A stretch of DNA of 64,000 bases, from assembly GCA_963920635.1 (NCBI GenBank), contig OY987302.1, positions 36,245,278 to 36,309,277 of the forward strand, given 5' to 3'. The DNA comes from Pseudeuparius sepicola (taxonomy: Eukaryota; Arthropoda; Insecta; Coleoptera; Anthribidae). The notes beneath the pieces were generated by a model. That model was given only the letters and a program-made list of their open reading frames with translations, was not told the origin of the DNA and made no database searches. Both the position numbers and the translations under genes were made by a program. Shown piece after piece: positions 1-11,813 of the stretch (position 1 is its first letter; every line of letters begins with the position of its first letter).

Positions 1-3000
1 AATTTTTTTAAATACGGACCTGGATTTTTTTTTTGCAAATTTTGAAAGCACTTTTCTTTGCAAATACCATGATGTATGACACGAAATATTTTTAAAATGT
101 TTTGAGACAATTATACTGAAAATTCCCTTTTTCCGTTCATTTTTTTCTATTGTGGCCCTGTATTTAGTAAGAAGGATGAAAAATAAGGCGCATTTCTAGT
201 GGTAAAATGATTAAAATAAAAGTGTTCTAAGCGAAAATGTGGCATAATTAAAATTGAAAATTAAAGAAATAAAGTAATAAAAGAAAAATAAGTGACTAAG
301 TGTTGTGCTAAGTGCCAATGGAGTGTTGAAACAGGTGATATTTTATTTGACAAACTGAAGAAGTTGTGAAATGAAGTTAAAAAGTTAGGGATGGAGTTGA
401 GTAGCTATCAGAGGCCGCCGCTTATTCTTGGTCTTTGTCCGAGATCAAGAACGCTAGTGTTCACACTACGGGCAATTGTTCTGGACACAACACAAAAAAT
501 TAACAACCAGGTAGAACGACAAATAACGTTAATATAATTCAGGGAAGTGCGAAATTCCCAGAAAATCGAAAAGCAAAATAAAAAGGAAGGTAAGAATGAA
601 ATAGTGGGTAAAAAATTAAAAAATCTCGAAAATAAGTAAAGTATGAAAGCCAGACAGGTACAAGTACAAATCCAGCAGTGTTTTCGCCATCTTAAGGATA
701 GTCCTGTAAAACACACTACCTTAATTTTCGTAAGAAGAGAAATGGAACACTCAATGCGACAGGAAGGAAGTTGTACCTTAAAAGAGGGAAGATACAAAAA
801 CCCAATAGGTACGAGTGCAGCCCAAGAGTCTTAAGGTTAGTCAGCCACGCTGGTCCACTTCCTCTTATTTCCGTAAGGAGAGAGATGGAACACTAACTCA
901 AAAAGGGATGAAAGTGAACCAAAAAGGACTATTAATTTCCCAATATGTATGGCAGCTGTAAAGAAAAATTGGGAAAATGGAAACAGCAAATGTTAGCCGT
1001 TGAACAAAATCAATACTTTATACCCATGGTATAATAGTTGACAGAAAAATGACATAAGGCAGAAGGGAAGGTATCAATTAACGAATATCACAGATCAAAA
1101 TTTGAGGGTACAGAAAAAGTAAGCAAAAGTTATGAAACAGAGGAAAAAGAGTATACAGGAAATTGAAAGTCTACAAGAAAAATGAGTATGCAGGACTCAG
1201 AAGAGATATTAAAAATATTGCAGCTAAATAAAGTAGCAATTTGTGAAAATCAAAGTGAGAAATTTAATAAAAAAAATAAGAAGGTAACTTTTTAAAAAGT
1301 GTCTGGTAAAAAAATTAATAAATACAAAAATGCGGAAAGTAATTAAGAAATTAAACCACTGAGTGTCATTTTATTTAAGTAAGGAATCGAATATTTAAAG
1401 AAACAAATATGCATGGTTCCTTTTATCTAGTCTAAGTGGGTGCCCGAAGCGTCAAAACCTATAGACAGGTTTGTTTCGATAAACGCTTCACGCCCAGAAC
1501 TAATCACAATCTAAGCGCTCCATTAAATTATTCCGAAAATGTCGCGAGATTGTCGAGCCGTAGCGAACTTATTTCGACTCTGGGCTCGGAGGCTGGCATT
1601 GTTAGACCATCCCCCGAGTCTTCAGGTGAGGTTCTGATGCTTCCGGCACCCCCAAACAAGAAAAAACATGCGATATCTAAGTGTGATTCTGGAGGAACTA
1701 TAACCGGGAATCACCGGGTGTATAGTTGGTTGATGGTTTACTTTCTGTCTTTGTTTCTACCATGTTTTTAGAGTAGTATGGATATATTTAATCTTGGAGT
1801 CAAAATAAAGGGCATTTTAACAATGGGGCGCCACGTCTATAGGTTTTGATATCATTGGAGGCCCCCAACAAAAGTAGGTCAAGTTCAGTATTTAAAGTCA
1901 CCCAGAGGTTATGATGAATGCGTGACGTAAAAACAAAATGCGAGGTCAAAACGCGCCTGATATCCCTAAGAATATAAAAATGAACTAAAGTCATGTGCAA
2001 TCGCGAAGGGAATTAGAAAATAAAATACAACCAGGGAAAAACGATAACTAAAATTTGGACCTTAGGGAAGGTAGGAAAAGAAGATGAAAAATAGCGAATG
2101 AAAGAGCAAATAGTAAGAAAATTTGAGAATGTAGCTATGTATTTAAAAAAAGTCAATAAACTATAATATGCCAAGATTTTAAGATTTCAGAAGCAAAAAC
2201 TTTGGGGAGCTGAATTATTTAATCCATACGTGTCTAAATTAGCTAGATGTAGGTATGCATTATAAGTTAAGAAAATGAGTTAAATAAAAAATTAATTAAC
2301 TAGTTAGGCAGTAGAAAGACAGACAGCGGATTGGGAAAAAGATGCAACTTAATTTATTTGAAGCTGTCTACATAGGATTAGGGAAAAAAAGTTTTACGAG
2401 TGCCTTATAGTCACTTAAGGTTACTGATAAGTACATTTTATTGAGCTATTTTCACAGTCCAAATAATAAAATAATTTCTAGTTACTGGAAAAAGTTGACA
2501 CACTTTATTATTTTAAAATCAAATTTTATTAAAGAAGTCAATCGCAAAGGAAAAGCTAACCAAAAGGTCGCGCTTATAAAATAAAAACTTTAACACTAAA
2601 CTGCAATTATTAGGGCTAAAAGTGCCACAATTAGTAAACTGCTATTATCAAGTGCACCTTCTTGTTCTGAAAATAACAGTAGAAAACAGTTATACCCAAG
2701 TCAAAACAAAATTTTAATGAAATGAATTTTAAGAAAGATATTCTACATGTGCCACATTTGAGGTCAGAAAATCAATACCCGTAGTGTAAACAGCCTACAA
2801 GCTAAGTAACAGATATGTAGGTTCGAAGATAAACTTATGGCTAAAACTAATAGGTCCAAAGATTGCATAGACATCACAGTGATATCAAAGTATACTAAGA
2901 ACAAATTAGACAATCCCGGTATATAAGGTCTTGAAAGCAGAAAGTTTTGCTGGAAAAATTTGGTCAGTTTAATCAAAGTAGTGCTGAAGAGAAAGGGTAT

Positions 3001-4150
3001 GCGTGAGGCATATGTATAGAAACGCAATAAAGGACCTTGTCAGCTGTCATAGGTAGTCGGAAATTGGAAATGGATTGACGTCAGGCCGCAGTCACTCCGC
3101 AAGCGAGGCCGCCGCCTGGAGGCAGCGTAGTGACAGCCACGCGCCACCTTAGTACAGCCGCAGCAGATATGGATGGCCAGCACCAACAATGGGAGCCCCC
3201 ACAACAGCACCATCATAACTAAATGGTGATGGATGGTAAGAGAGCAGCAATCGGCACTGAAATGGGGCGAGACTTCTTGAAAAAGGAGTCGGGAGTTGCC
3301 GTGATTTCTCGAAAAAGGTGTCGGAAGCATCAGAACTTTTTGAGAAATGAGTTGGAAAAAGGTGAAAGGAACTCAGAAATAGTGAGTGTCGCTAAAAGAG
3401 AGACGCGTGTGTCGTGTAGTTTATAGCATAAGAGGTTTAGAGATAACTTTTTTGGCACGTATATTGACCAAAATAATCTAAAGGTATTAACAAATAAGAA
3501 ATACAAAAATGTAATCATAGAGAAGTAGAAATTGTACCTATAGGATAAGAAATTGTGTAATCCAGTATAGTTGATATAATAGGGAATATGTAATCATAGA
3601 GAGTAAGGTAGATAAGTTATCGTAAATTAGGGAGAAGGAAGTTTAAAATTTTGCAAATTGTTCGCTAAAAGCTTATCAAGGTTAAACGCGGAGGGCCACA
3701 GCAGCATACTGCGCAGGACGGTAGACAGAAATTCTGTGACGTAGCCCAAATTTTTATTATAAAACTGGCTCAGATCTGCGAGGCAGCCAGTGGTAGTCGA
3801 CGACCAAGCAGACGCCAAGGGAACCTCTGCCGGTTCCCCAAGAGAAGCCGGCGGGCAGCTGCCGATTGGATTGTGTGGCATGAAAAGTGTTCATATTTCG
3901 GATATCTTTAGTGTAGCGTTGTGCGAAATCATAGATTTTTAAAAACAATTATTATTTAATTATTGCACATGTTTTTGAACTTCCTCTTAAACTGTATTTT
4001 GTTAACTGAATGTACTGTTTCGTATTTAATCTTAATACACATATTTAAACTATCCTGTGTTTCCGTTATACACTCTTAGGCCCACACTAAAAGTAAGTAA
4101 CTTGTGAATAACCCTGTAACATACCGCTTGCCAACTACATGGGGTGAGCA
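1..4150. other. A-rich non-coding stretch, unassigned
   Basis: I recognise no gene here. Positions 1-100 are an inverted copy of about 23640-23740, so the window opens inside a repeat. The + strand is purine- and A-rich from about 180 to 3600. A 30-bp motif recurs imperfectly at 726-755 and 867-896, and a 15-bp inverted pair sits at 1451-1466 and 1835-1850 (GTCTATAGGTTTTGA). The strand asymmetry could mark a decayed retroelement, but no LTR pair, protease, RT or integrase motif was found. Upstream CNOT1 intron is the default reading. Confidence 0.4.
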
Positions 4151-4906
4151 TCACATTCTAATGGCTGGTATTTTTACATGAACTAAAAAAATACAGTGCT
4201 TACAGATCAACTGTACATTCAGAATGATGAAAAAAATGCCGAATGGACATTGCTCTACCTCAAACAGGAGCTGATATAGAGTCAAATTATTTTAAGAAGT
4301 CCTTACTGGGACTGTCAATAGGTAATTTCGCCATCCTAAGTTGGCATCAATGCAGCAAAAAATGCAACTGTGTCATAAGTCCAGGTCAGTAACGAGCCCA
4401 TTTGCACAATGAATAACTACTAATAACAAGAACAAGAACAACAGATAACGGTAAAACTCACGAAATGTACAAAACCCGTGAATATTTTCACTGCCCAAAG
4501 TTTGAACGATCCGGAAAACCTTCACTGTCACTTTCACAACACCGAAATAAAATTTGCCTGAGTATGCACCATACGCAAGTAGCTGATTATACCAAAATAC
4601 CAAAATGAAAGTGTTTCCATGACATTTGAAATTATTATTAAAATGAGTTGTAGTCATAGTTACTTTTATTTGTAGCGGTATAATCGCGATTGCAATAGGG
4701 TTTTTATTTTATTATGTTCTTTTTTTCATATCACTTGGGTAACTTTTCGCACCAAAAAACAATGAGTGACATCATTAACTGGTTGAGACACATATACCAA
4801 TTTTATACCCATGGTTAACAGAAAATTCCTAGGTATTTTGTGGAGAATGTCATCTGACAAAATCGGGACTTCTTACAGTAATCGGGGTATATACCAATGG
4901 TACATA

Positions 4907-5518
4907 CAGAGTGTATCACTTAAGATTGAAACAACCTTATAACTTCCTTAATTTTTAACCGACCAGAACGAAATTTGTACCAAAGGTAGATGGCATTGTT
5001 GCCTACTTATTTCCAAAAAATTAGTTGCCTACTCCAAAGTCAAAGCCACCTGCGATGCCACAATCGAGGCTAAAAATCTGAAAGTCATATTAGGCATCTT
5101 TTTTCAAAAAAATGAAAAAAGTTGTTCAGAATCGATCCAGAAAATCCAAAATTTTGTCAAAATCAAGAAATATTAAATAAAAGAAAAATAAGTAAAAATG
5201 TAAAAAAATAAAATTTGTTTTGTAGCTTTCAATTTTATTTTAAAATTATTACTTTTTGAAAACAAATTGCCTTCAAAATTTTAATGGCACACCTTTAATT
5301 TTTTTATTTAATATTTGTTGATTTTGACAAAATTTTGGATTTAGGGTTCTGGATCGATTCTGAACAAATTCTTTTAGTAAATTTTTTTGAAAAAAAATGC
5401 CTCAAATGATTTTTGGATATTTAGCCTCAATTGTGGCATCGAAGGTGGCTTTGACTTTGGAGTAGTCAACTAATTTGTAGGCAACAAAGGTTGTTTGACT
5501 CTTAAGTGAGACACTCTG
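4907..5518. mobile_element. Foldback/MITE, CAGAGTG ends, TA flanks
   Basis: The element begins CAGAGTGTATCACTTAAG and ends with the near reverse complement CTTAAGTGAGACACTCTG. A TA lies on each side, as expected of a Tc1/mariner-type target duplication. The two arms pair over nearly the whole 612 bp, for example blocks at 5030-5065 and 5435-5475. It is a non-autonomous palindromic element with no ORF. Confidence 0.75.
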
Positions 5519-5536
5519 TATAAAATTATATACTCT

Positions 5537-6428
5537 TATATATTAATTCGTAATTTGTTTATTTATTAATATTAAGAGTTGAAGTCGTTATCGTAGTTAG
5601 TTCAATATTTGAACTTTATAACGTCATTGAGTTTGAGAAAATAGCAGTGTTTTTTAAGTGTCAAAGTTGATGCCAAATTGACAGTAGTCACTGAGCAGCG
5701 AGGAGAGAGATCTTGTCTCCTTTAAATTTCATCTTGATGAAAAATTCGCTGTTTCTCCGTTAATTATGCGCTAATTTTGACGTATTTTTTAAAGTGGCGT
5801 GCATGTTTTTAGATCATTAATATCAATTAATATTATCAATTAACCTGTTAATAAAATACAAAAATTGTGAAATGTAATCAACAAAGCAATGTAATGAAAT
5901 GTTTGTTAGCAACTTATTTTTGTTTTTAAAATTAAATAAAAATCATGAAACATCTACCTTTTATTTATAGGAAGACCGATTTAGCAGTAAAAATTATAGA
6001 ATAAAAAATTGTTTATTTTTGGAAAACTCACCTGTTTTTTGAAAGACCTAATGCAATGTTTTATTTGCAACAATAATTGTTTATAACAAATTAATGTATA
6101 ATATTGACAAAAGTGTTTATTTCATCATGCAACCCCGAATTAAAAAAAATACGTCAAAATTGGCAATGCGAATTTTTCATTGAGATGAAATTGAAGTAGC
6201 CAAGATTAACTTTCTGGACGCGCAGCAGTGATGACTCATCTTTCTATCTCTATCTATCTCTCCTCGCCGCTCAGCGACTACTGTCAATTTGACATCAATT
6301 TTGACACTTAAAAACATTTTCATTTCATTTTCTCAAACTCAATAACATGAAAAAGTTCAAATATTGAACTATGATAATGATTTCAACTCTTAATATTTAT
6401 AAATAAACAAGTTACGAATTAATATATA
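5537..6428. mobile_element. Foldback element, ~890 bp
   Basis: Long inverted arms begin TATATATTAATTCG and end CGAATTAATATATA. They continue inward through matched blocks containing AATATTGAACTTTT-like and CTACTGTCAATTTGAC sequence, and both arms carry a GAGGAGAGAGAT/ATCTCTCCTC-type segment. No CAGNGTG end is visible, so this is a different foldback family from its neighbour. Confidence 0.6.
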
Positions 6429-6520
6429 CGATTATGTATGTATACTATAGTTATTTCAGCTCCTGTTTGAGGTTGAGCAATGTATTTTTTAGTTCGTGTA
6501 AAAGTACCCGCTATTAGAAT

Positions 6521-7267
6521 ATCGAATTGGCATAGCGATATCTTTATTTGTTGCAAAGATATTAACAAAAAACATAACACAAAAAGTCCTACCTTTTCAG
6601 CCTCCATTTTGAAGGTGAAAATAATGAAAAGTTGATCTGCTGTAAACAGATTCATAAAATATAAGTCTCGACAAAAAAATGAGCCCAAGATAACCCTTCT
6701 AGGGTGACGGCAACTGGGTCAATTGTTAATAAACATACTCATTAAACAAATTAAATTTCTCGTAAACTAATTAATATTTTTTAACGAAATTTTCAGGGTA
6801 AATTAAGGGTCATAGAGGGCTTATGTCCTGAACGTTTCAAGTGCACAGATGATTTTTCCATAGAATAAAAAATACATAAAAATTTTGAAAATTTGATCGT
6901 TTTTTTCCATATGGCATCCTGAATCAATTATTACAACATGGACTTTGACTAATTTTACTGGCTTATTTGCCGCATATTTGTGAAAAAAACGTGCCAGTAG
7001 CTATGCAAAAATAAACCCTGATCACGTTCAGATTGTTAGGGTGTGTGAGTAAGGATTTCAATGGATTCAAGGATTTTTCTTTGGATGAGGTGGGATAATA
7101 TTGATAGGATTTTAGAATCATTAAGCAAGACTTTTACCTGGTGTCAAGTGGATTATATTAGTTTTTGTCATATTTCGATTACATGTAGACATTTCATTTT
7201 ACATCAAATACTCATTTAAAAGCTAAAACCATTGGAAAATGATAAAAATAAAAAAATAAAATAAATA
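6521..7267. other. Intergenic-like spacer between foldbacks
   Basis: AT-rich sequence in the upstream CNOT1 intron. I see no gene, RNA or mobile-element terminus here. Confidence 0.4.
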
Positions 7268-8161
7268 CAGGGTGTACGGTAAGTATGGGGCAATCTCACA
7301 GGAGCAGGTAGGGGACGTCTCGGGGACGTCAAAATATTACGATTGAGCTTAACAACTACGGGTCAGATCTCAATAGTTACTGAGATACAGGACGTTGTAA
7401 CACTTTTTTCAAATTGAATTATGGCAATATTTCCCAAACTAATCAATCTGCTGTACTGAAATTTGGCACTGCTGTGTTTTTGGCGATGAAGAATAAGCTG
7501 AAAATGTCAATTTCGCCGTATCTTACAGAGGGCGCCACTTGCGTTGTTTTTGAATCGTGCTTTTACTTATAACTTTTTTGAGGTTATCTTTTTGGTCCTG
7601 CAGGTCCATTATTTTAGTGCAAGAATGAAAAGTTGCACTGTTGTTTCATAACGATCAAATCAACCGTTTGCGTTGAAATCTGCAAAATGTGCCCCAAAAC
7701 ACCTGTTGACTTCAATATTCGAAACATAAAATTTTCACCTACCGCTTTCAAATGTTACAGATCAACTGTACATTCAGAATGATAAAAAAATGCCAAATGG
7801 GCATTGGTCAAAACACCATTGGTTTTCTTGAAATAAAGTGTCAAAATTTTGTTAAATTCAATCCTTTCCATTTTGAAAGCGAATAATTTTTGGTACATGG
7901 TTCATAGGGTTTTTCTTCACTTTAAATGGTAACACTTGAAAGCGGTAGGTGAAAGTTTTATGTCTCGAATATTGAAGTCAACAGGTGTTGGGGCACGTTT
8001 ATGCAATTTTAACGCAAATGGTTGATTTGATCGTTATGAAACACGAGTACTTTTTTCTTGCAGAATGAAAAGATGCTCTAAAATGATGGATTTGCAGGAC
8101 TAAAAAGATGACCTAAAAAAAGTTACGAGTAAAGCACGATCCAAAAACAGCGCAACATCTC
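7268..8161. mobile_element. Foldback element, left part (split by BEL/Pao)
   Basis: The element starts CAGGGTGTACGGTAAG after a TA. Its arms pair around a centre near 7780, with blocks at 7690-7750 matching 7930-8000. It stops at 8161, where a BEL/Pao element has inserted, and resumes at 14645-14816 with sequence complementary to about 7355-7515. Without the retrotransposon it would be a foldback of about 1.07 kb. The far right terminus (~95 bp) is missing. Relatives lie at 35793-36579 and 40855-41068/46667-46886. Confidence 0.75.
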
Positions 8162-8620
8162 TGTATGTTAGGGCGAGTTAAACTTGGGAAGCTGGTGAGG
8201 TTGGATCCTTGGAAAGGAGCGCTCTAGTTTGAAGAGGAATGAGTAGGTACCTTACAGTCTATGGCGGCCTTCCGCACCGGCCGGTGGTTCGGTGTTCTTC
8301 TGCCGTTCTTCTCCTCTTTGATCGGCTGATACTGGAGTTCTAAGAGAGCTGTGGGAGCGCGGTACCGCTTGGAGAGAGAAACCGGATGCTGTGTGCGATG
8401 CCTACGCGAGTTTACGCGCGTATTTCGAGGTTTCTTTCGAGAGCACAGAAAACCGCGTGCGTTACCGGCGTATGTTTCTTGCGAATCTCGCTGCACACGC
8501 GCACTCCTCGCGCATGCCTTAAACGTTCCTTTTGCGCGGGAAGTGAGGGATAGAGGGAAAAATGAGATCGCACTCTGTGAAGGACCTACCAGCTTTAATA
8601 AATTTCAAATGGACGGAACA
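8162..8620 (-). repeat. BEL/Pao 3' LTR
   Basis: 459 bp, TGTATGTTAGG...GGACGGAACA on the + strand, i.e. TG...CA on the element strand. It aligns without gaps to 14186-14644 with about 13 substitutions. The 5-bp duplicate ATCTC lies immediately outside. Confidence 0.95.
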
Positions 8621-8768
8621 TACCGGTCACCTAAAACGGCATGTTTTAGAGTACGTTAAAAAAAGAGAAACATACAAATAAGTGTGATAATTAGGATTAA
8701 ATGGGAAAATGAGAAAACAATACAAGAAGGGAGAAGGAAGGGAAGGAAGGGAGAGTAAGGGTAAACTT

Positions 8769-9720
8769 TAACAGTTAGGGAGAGGACACAACCTCGAGAC
8801 AGGTCTCTTAAGGTTGCCATGGCTCGTTTTCACAGTCACTACCCGGGTGACACCATCAGTTCCTAATGAACTTGAGTTACTCTATCCATACTCCGTTTGA
8901 GTGGAGGTTGATTGTCTTCCTTGAGTAGGACCATCGTGTTAGGCAGAATTGGGGTAGACTCATCAACCCACTTGCTTCTCTGCAGAAGGGTATGCAAATA
9001 CTCGCGATGCCAACGTGACCAAAAGTCCTGATGCATGCGCTGAAGCATCTGCCAACGTGAAAGGCGGTTGATATTCAAGTGAGTAAGATCATCCGACGGT
9101 GGGGCATTGAGGACGTCGAGAGTCAGAAAATGCCCAGGAGAGAGAACTGACAGGTCATTGGGGTCTGAGCTTAAAGCACATAGGGGTCTAGAATTTAATA
9201 CTGCCTCTATTTGAACCAGGACAGTGTAGAGTTCCTCAAAAGTCAAAATTTGAGAATCTAAAACACGTAACAAATGAAGCTTGGTGGATTTTATTCCCGC
9301 CTCCCAGAGGCCGCCAAAATTGGGAGCATGAGGGGGTTTAAAGTGCCACTTTATCTGTTCCCTTTCTGAGGCCTTTGCGAGCATATGACTCAACTCTTTA
9401 GAGGCTCCAACAAAGTTGGTACCTTGGTCAGAGTAACTGTTATTACAGCGACCTCGGCGAGAAGTGAAGCGGCGCTGAGCCGCGAGGAAAGCCTCAGTAG
9501 AGAGGTCGGAAACCAATTCCAAGTGTATGGCCTTCGTGGCCATACAGACGAAGAGACAAATGTAAGATTTAAATTTCTTAGCACCTCGAGATCTTTGCAT
9601 AGTAGTGAAAAAAGGGCCTCCGAAGTCAACACCGACATCGGAGAAGGGCTTGAGCTGCGAGATTCGGGAAACAGGTAAATTTCCCATGAGGGGATGAGAA
9701 GCAGAGGGATTCGAAAACAT
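8769..9720 (-). pseudogene. BEL/Pao integrase catalytic core and C-terminus
   Basis: This part of pol encodes the DDE integrase that would insert the cDNA. The catalytic residues are visible in VDFGGPF, SDQGTNF and GLWEAGIKS, in the D-D-E order of retroviral-type integrases. The NSRPL motif and the typical BEL/Pao tail (SRWQMLQRMHQDFWSRWHREYL, QRSKW) follow. The frame ends at 8863. About 30 more residues of the same tail (VTRVVTVKTSHGNLKRP) continue in another frame to a stop at 8769, so there is a frameshift near 8863. The upstream end joins the zinc-binding segment in a different frame near 9720. Confidence 0.85.
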
Positions 9721-10253
9721 TGATAGCAGTTACCAACAATCTTAGAATCGAGCGTTTGGCAAAAACAATCCAAAACCTTTGGGAGAGAAGATGTTGGAGT
9801 GTCTGATTGCCTGGATGAAGGTAAAGTACATGAGTGTGCGTTATAAGCAGTTGAGTTACGCGATGACTTCCAGGCAACAACGCTGGATGTCTCTGTGAAA
9901 ATGACAACTGAGAAGCATTGATTAAGCGCCCACCTACCTATACCATGTGCAAAGCATTCAATTTGGACCAATTTCACAAGACAGTACAAAGCTTCATCCA
10001 TGTCAAGAGCCGTGAAGGACTGAGTTTTGCGAGTTGTGGGATTTTTGAGGTTATGAAGGAACCTCAAAAGGTAGTAGACAATCCTCTGGATTTTGGAGAG
10101 CGACGAGAAGCGATCAAGAAGTTCCAAAAGCGAAGAGACGTCCACCCTGACATTGAAAAACACTTTCCTAAGCTCCTCGGTGGTAGGAGCCAAAGTTAGA
10201 GCCTCCTCTGGCCAACTTGTCCGAGGCATACCCACCATATTGCCTTGTGACAT
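9626..10253 (-). pseudogene. BEL/Pao RNase H-integrase linker and integrase zinc domain, broken
   Basis: The region between RNase H and the integrase core, split over two frames. One (about 10253 down to 9910) reads MSQGNMVGMPRTSWPEEALT and continues into FFNVRVDVSSLLELLDRFSS, the usual linker of this family. The other (9907 down to about 9720) holds YLHPGNQTLQHLLSQRFWI, which resembles the H-x-G-x2-T-x2-x-L-x2-FWI signature of the integrase N-terminal zinc-binding domain. Two or more frameshifts break the product, so no continuous integrase can be made. Confidence 0.75.
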
Positions 10254-11797
10254 AAGTCGGCAGGTAAAAGTCCTCGTGATGCTGGATCAGCGGGGTTGTC
10301 CTCGGAGCAAATGTGATGCCACGATGACAGAGGAGTAACTTCTTCAATTTTGGTGACACGATTGGACACAAATGTAGTCCATCGATAGGGTTCATTTCTT
10401 AACCACGAGAGGACTATAGTAGAATCCGTCCAGGCAAAAATTTGAGTGACTGCAATTCTATTTAGGAGAGAACCTTGTAGAAAGTGTAAGAGTTTGGATA
10501 GCAATAAAGCAGCACACAATTCGAGCCGTGGGATCGAATTATTCTTGAGAGGGGACACCTTTGACCTTGCACATATAAAATAAGTGTGAATACTGTGATC
10601 ACTAGAGAGAACTCTAAAGTACACTACCGCGGCATATCCTCTTTCGCTCGCATCACAGAACCCGTGGAGCTCTATTTGTAGCGAGTTAGTAGTGTGGACA
10701 GATCTTGGGATTTTTAGAGAAGAGAAAAAATGAATTTGAGCGTTGAAGTGAGACCATAAATCGAGGATATGGTCGGGTGGAGGTGAGTCCCAGTCGACAC
10801 CGGTTTTCCAGAGGCTCTGGATGAGGAGTTTGAGCATTAGTGTGACTGGTGCAAGAAAGCCGAGAGGGTTGAATATTCTAGCAAGTGCAGAGAGAATAAT
10901 GCGTTTTGTACCGGGTTTATTTTCCTTAAGAACCTCAAAATTGAAGGTATCTTCGACGGGCTTATAATTGAGACTGAGAACCTTTAGTACACAAGAGTCA
11001 GAGTCGAGAGAAAAGATATTCTCACTTTTATGTGAGTCGGGTAGTCGAGAGAGAAATTGAGGGTTATTACTGCTCCATTTTCGGAGCTCGAAACCAGCCT
11101 TGGAGAGAAGTGGAATTAAATCACTCTGGAGTTTAAGAGCTGTTTCGAGGGTGTCACATCCTGATACGATATCATCGACAAACATGTCTGCGGAGAGAAT
11201 TTTACAAGCATCTGGGTATTCATAAGAATAATCTTGAGCAACTTGCAGCACTGTTCGGATGGCCAGAAATGGGCTGCAACTGACTCCGAAAGTCACAGTG
11301 CGAAGCTTATAATCTTCGACCGGTTCTGAGGGGTTAAAACGAAAGAGAATCCTTTGAAAGTCGGTATCCGAGTCGCGTAGCACAATCTGTCGGAACATCT
11401 GTCGAATATCCACTGTAAAAACAATATTGTGTAGTCGAAATCTCATGAGGATGTCGCAAATGTCTGCATGTAGTTTGGGACCAGTCAATAGAGTGTCGTT
11501 GAGCGATGTGTTGTTCAAATCCTTTGAAGAGGCATCAAATACTACTCGCACTTTCGTGGTTGAGCTCTGAGGCTTGACAATACAATGGTGAGGAATATAG
11601 TATGAGTTGGGAATGGGTGTAATATCAACGATTGGAGACATGTGATTTTGGGAAAGATAATCTCTGATGACTCCGCAATATTCTGCGTGGAGTATAGGGT
11701 TCTTCAACAGACGCTTCTCGTGATTGTAAAAGTGTCGGAGGGCAATATCTCGTGTACCCTTGAATGAGGGTTGCGCCACTCGAAACGGGAGAGCCAC
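10196..11797 (-). CDS. BEL/Pao reverse transcriptase-RNase H segment
   Basis: A 533-residue open segment of pol. The RT fingers and palm include VRVVFDASS and VDIRQMFRQI. The catalytic box is FVDDIVSG (YVDD variant), at about residues 205-212. The IFNPLGFLAPV connection motif typical of BEL/Pao follows. RNase H is recognised by FCDASERGYAAVVYF, PRLELCAALLLSKL, WTDSTIVLSWL and EDNPADPASRG. In the family RT copies element RNA and RNase H removes it. This is the longest undamaged piece of the element, but it is out of frame with gag-protease upstream (shift near 11820) and with the linker downstream (near 10240). I use the open-frame limits, not a true start codon. Confidence 0.9.
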   Translation of the reverse strand: MALPFRVAQPSFKGTRDIALRHFYNHEKRLLKNPILHAEYCGVIRDYLSQNHMSPIVDITPIPNSYYIPHHCIVKPQSSTTKVRVVFDASSKDLNNTSLNDTLLTGPKLHADICDILMRFRLHNIVFTVDIRQMFRQIVLRDSDTDFQRILFRFNPSEPVEDYKLRTVTFGVSCSPFLAIRTVLQVAQDYSYEYPDACKILSADMFVDDIVSGCDTLETALKLQSDLIPLLSKAGFELRKWSSNNPQFLSRLPDSHKSENIFSLDSDSCVLKVLSLNYKPVEDTFNFEVLKENKPGTKRIILSALARIFNPLGFLAPVTLMLKLLIQSLWKTGVDWDSPPPDHILDLWSHFNAQIHFFSSLKIPRSVHTTNSLQIELHGFCDASERGYAAVVYFRVLSSDHSIHTYFICARSKVSPLKNNSIPRLELCAALLLSKLLHFLQGSLLNRIAVTQIFAWTDSTIVLSWLRNEPYRWTTFVSNRVTKIEEVTPLSSWHHICSEDNPADPASRGLLPADLCHKAIWWVCLGQVGQRRL

Positions 11798-11813
11798 AAC
11801 ATAGCGTCCAGTT

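Larger units (their letters stand above)
4155..6520. repeat. Outer foldback enclosing two smaller foldbacks
   Basis: The left end (4155-4196, resuming 4252-4280) is the reverse complement of 6440-6520. The shared blocks contain AGCTCCTGTTTGAGGTTGAG and GTATTTTTTAGTTC on the + strand of the right arm. About 55 bp were inserted in the left arm (about 4197-4251). That insert is also found near 7757, where it contains AGATCAACTGTACATTCAG. Two independent palindromes lie side by side inside (4907-5518 and 5537-6428). No coding capacity was recognised. Confidence 0.6.

Noticed and set aside
1436..1850. GGGTGCCCGAAGCG near 1439 and GGGGCGCCACG near 1826 as retroviral-type primer-binding sites
   Set aside because: No LTR end precedes either, and no pol motifs follow; the similarity is too short.
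3040..3426. Small frames in the GC-richer patch near 3.1-3.4 kb
   Set aside because: No domain, no start context, and overlapping frames on both strands; not supportable as a gene.
8224..8659. Arg-rich frames in the BEL/Pao LTRs
   Set aside because: They recur in both LTRs as incidental open frames in CG-rich LTR sequence and have no known protein match.
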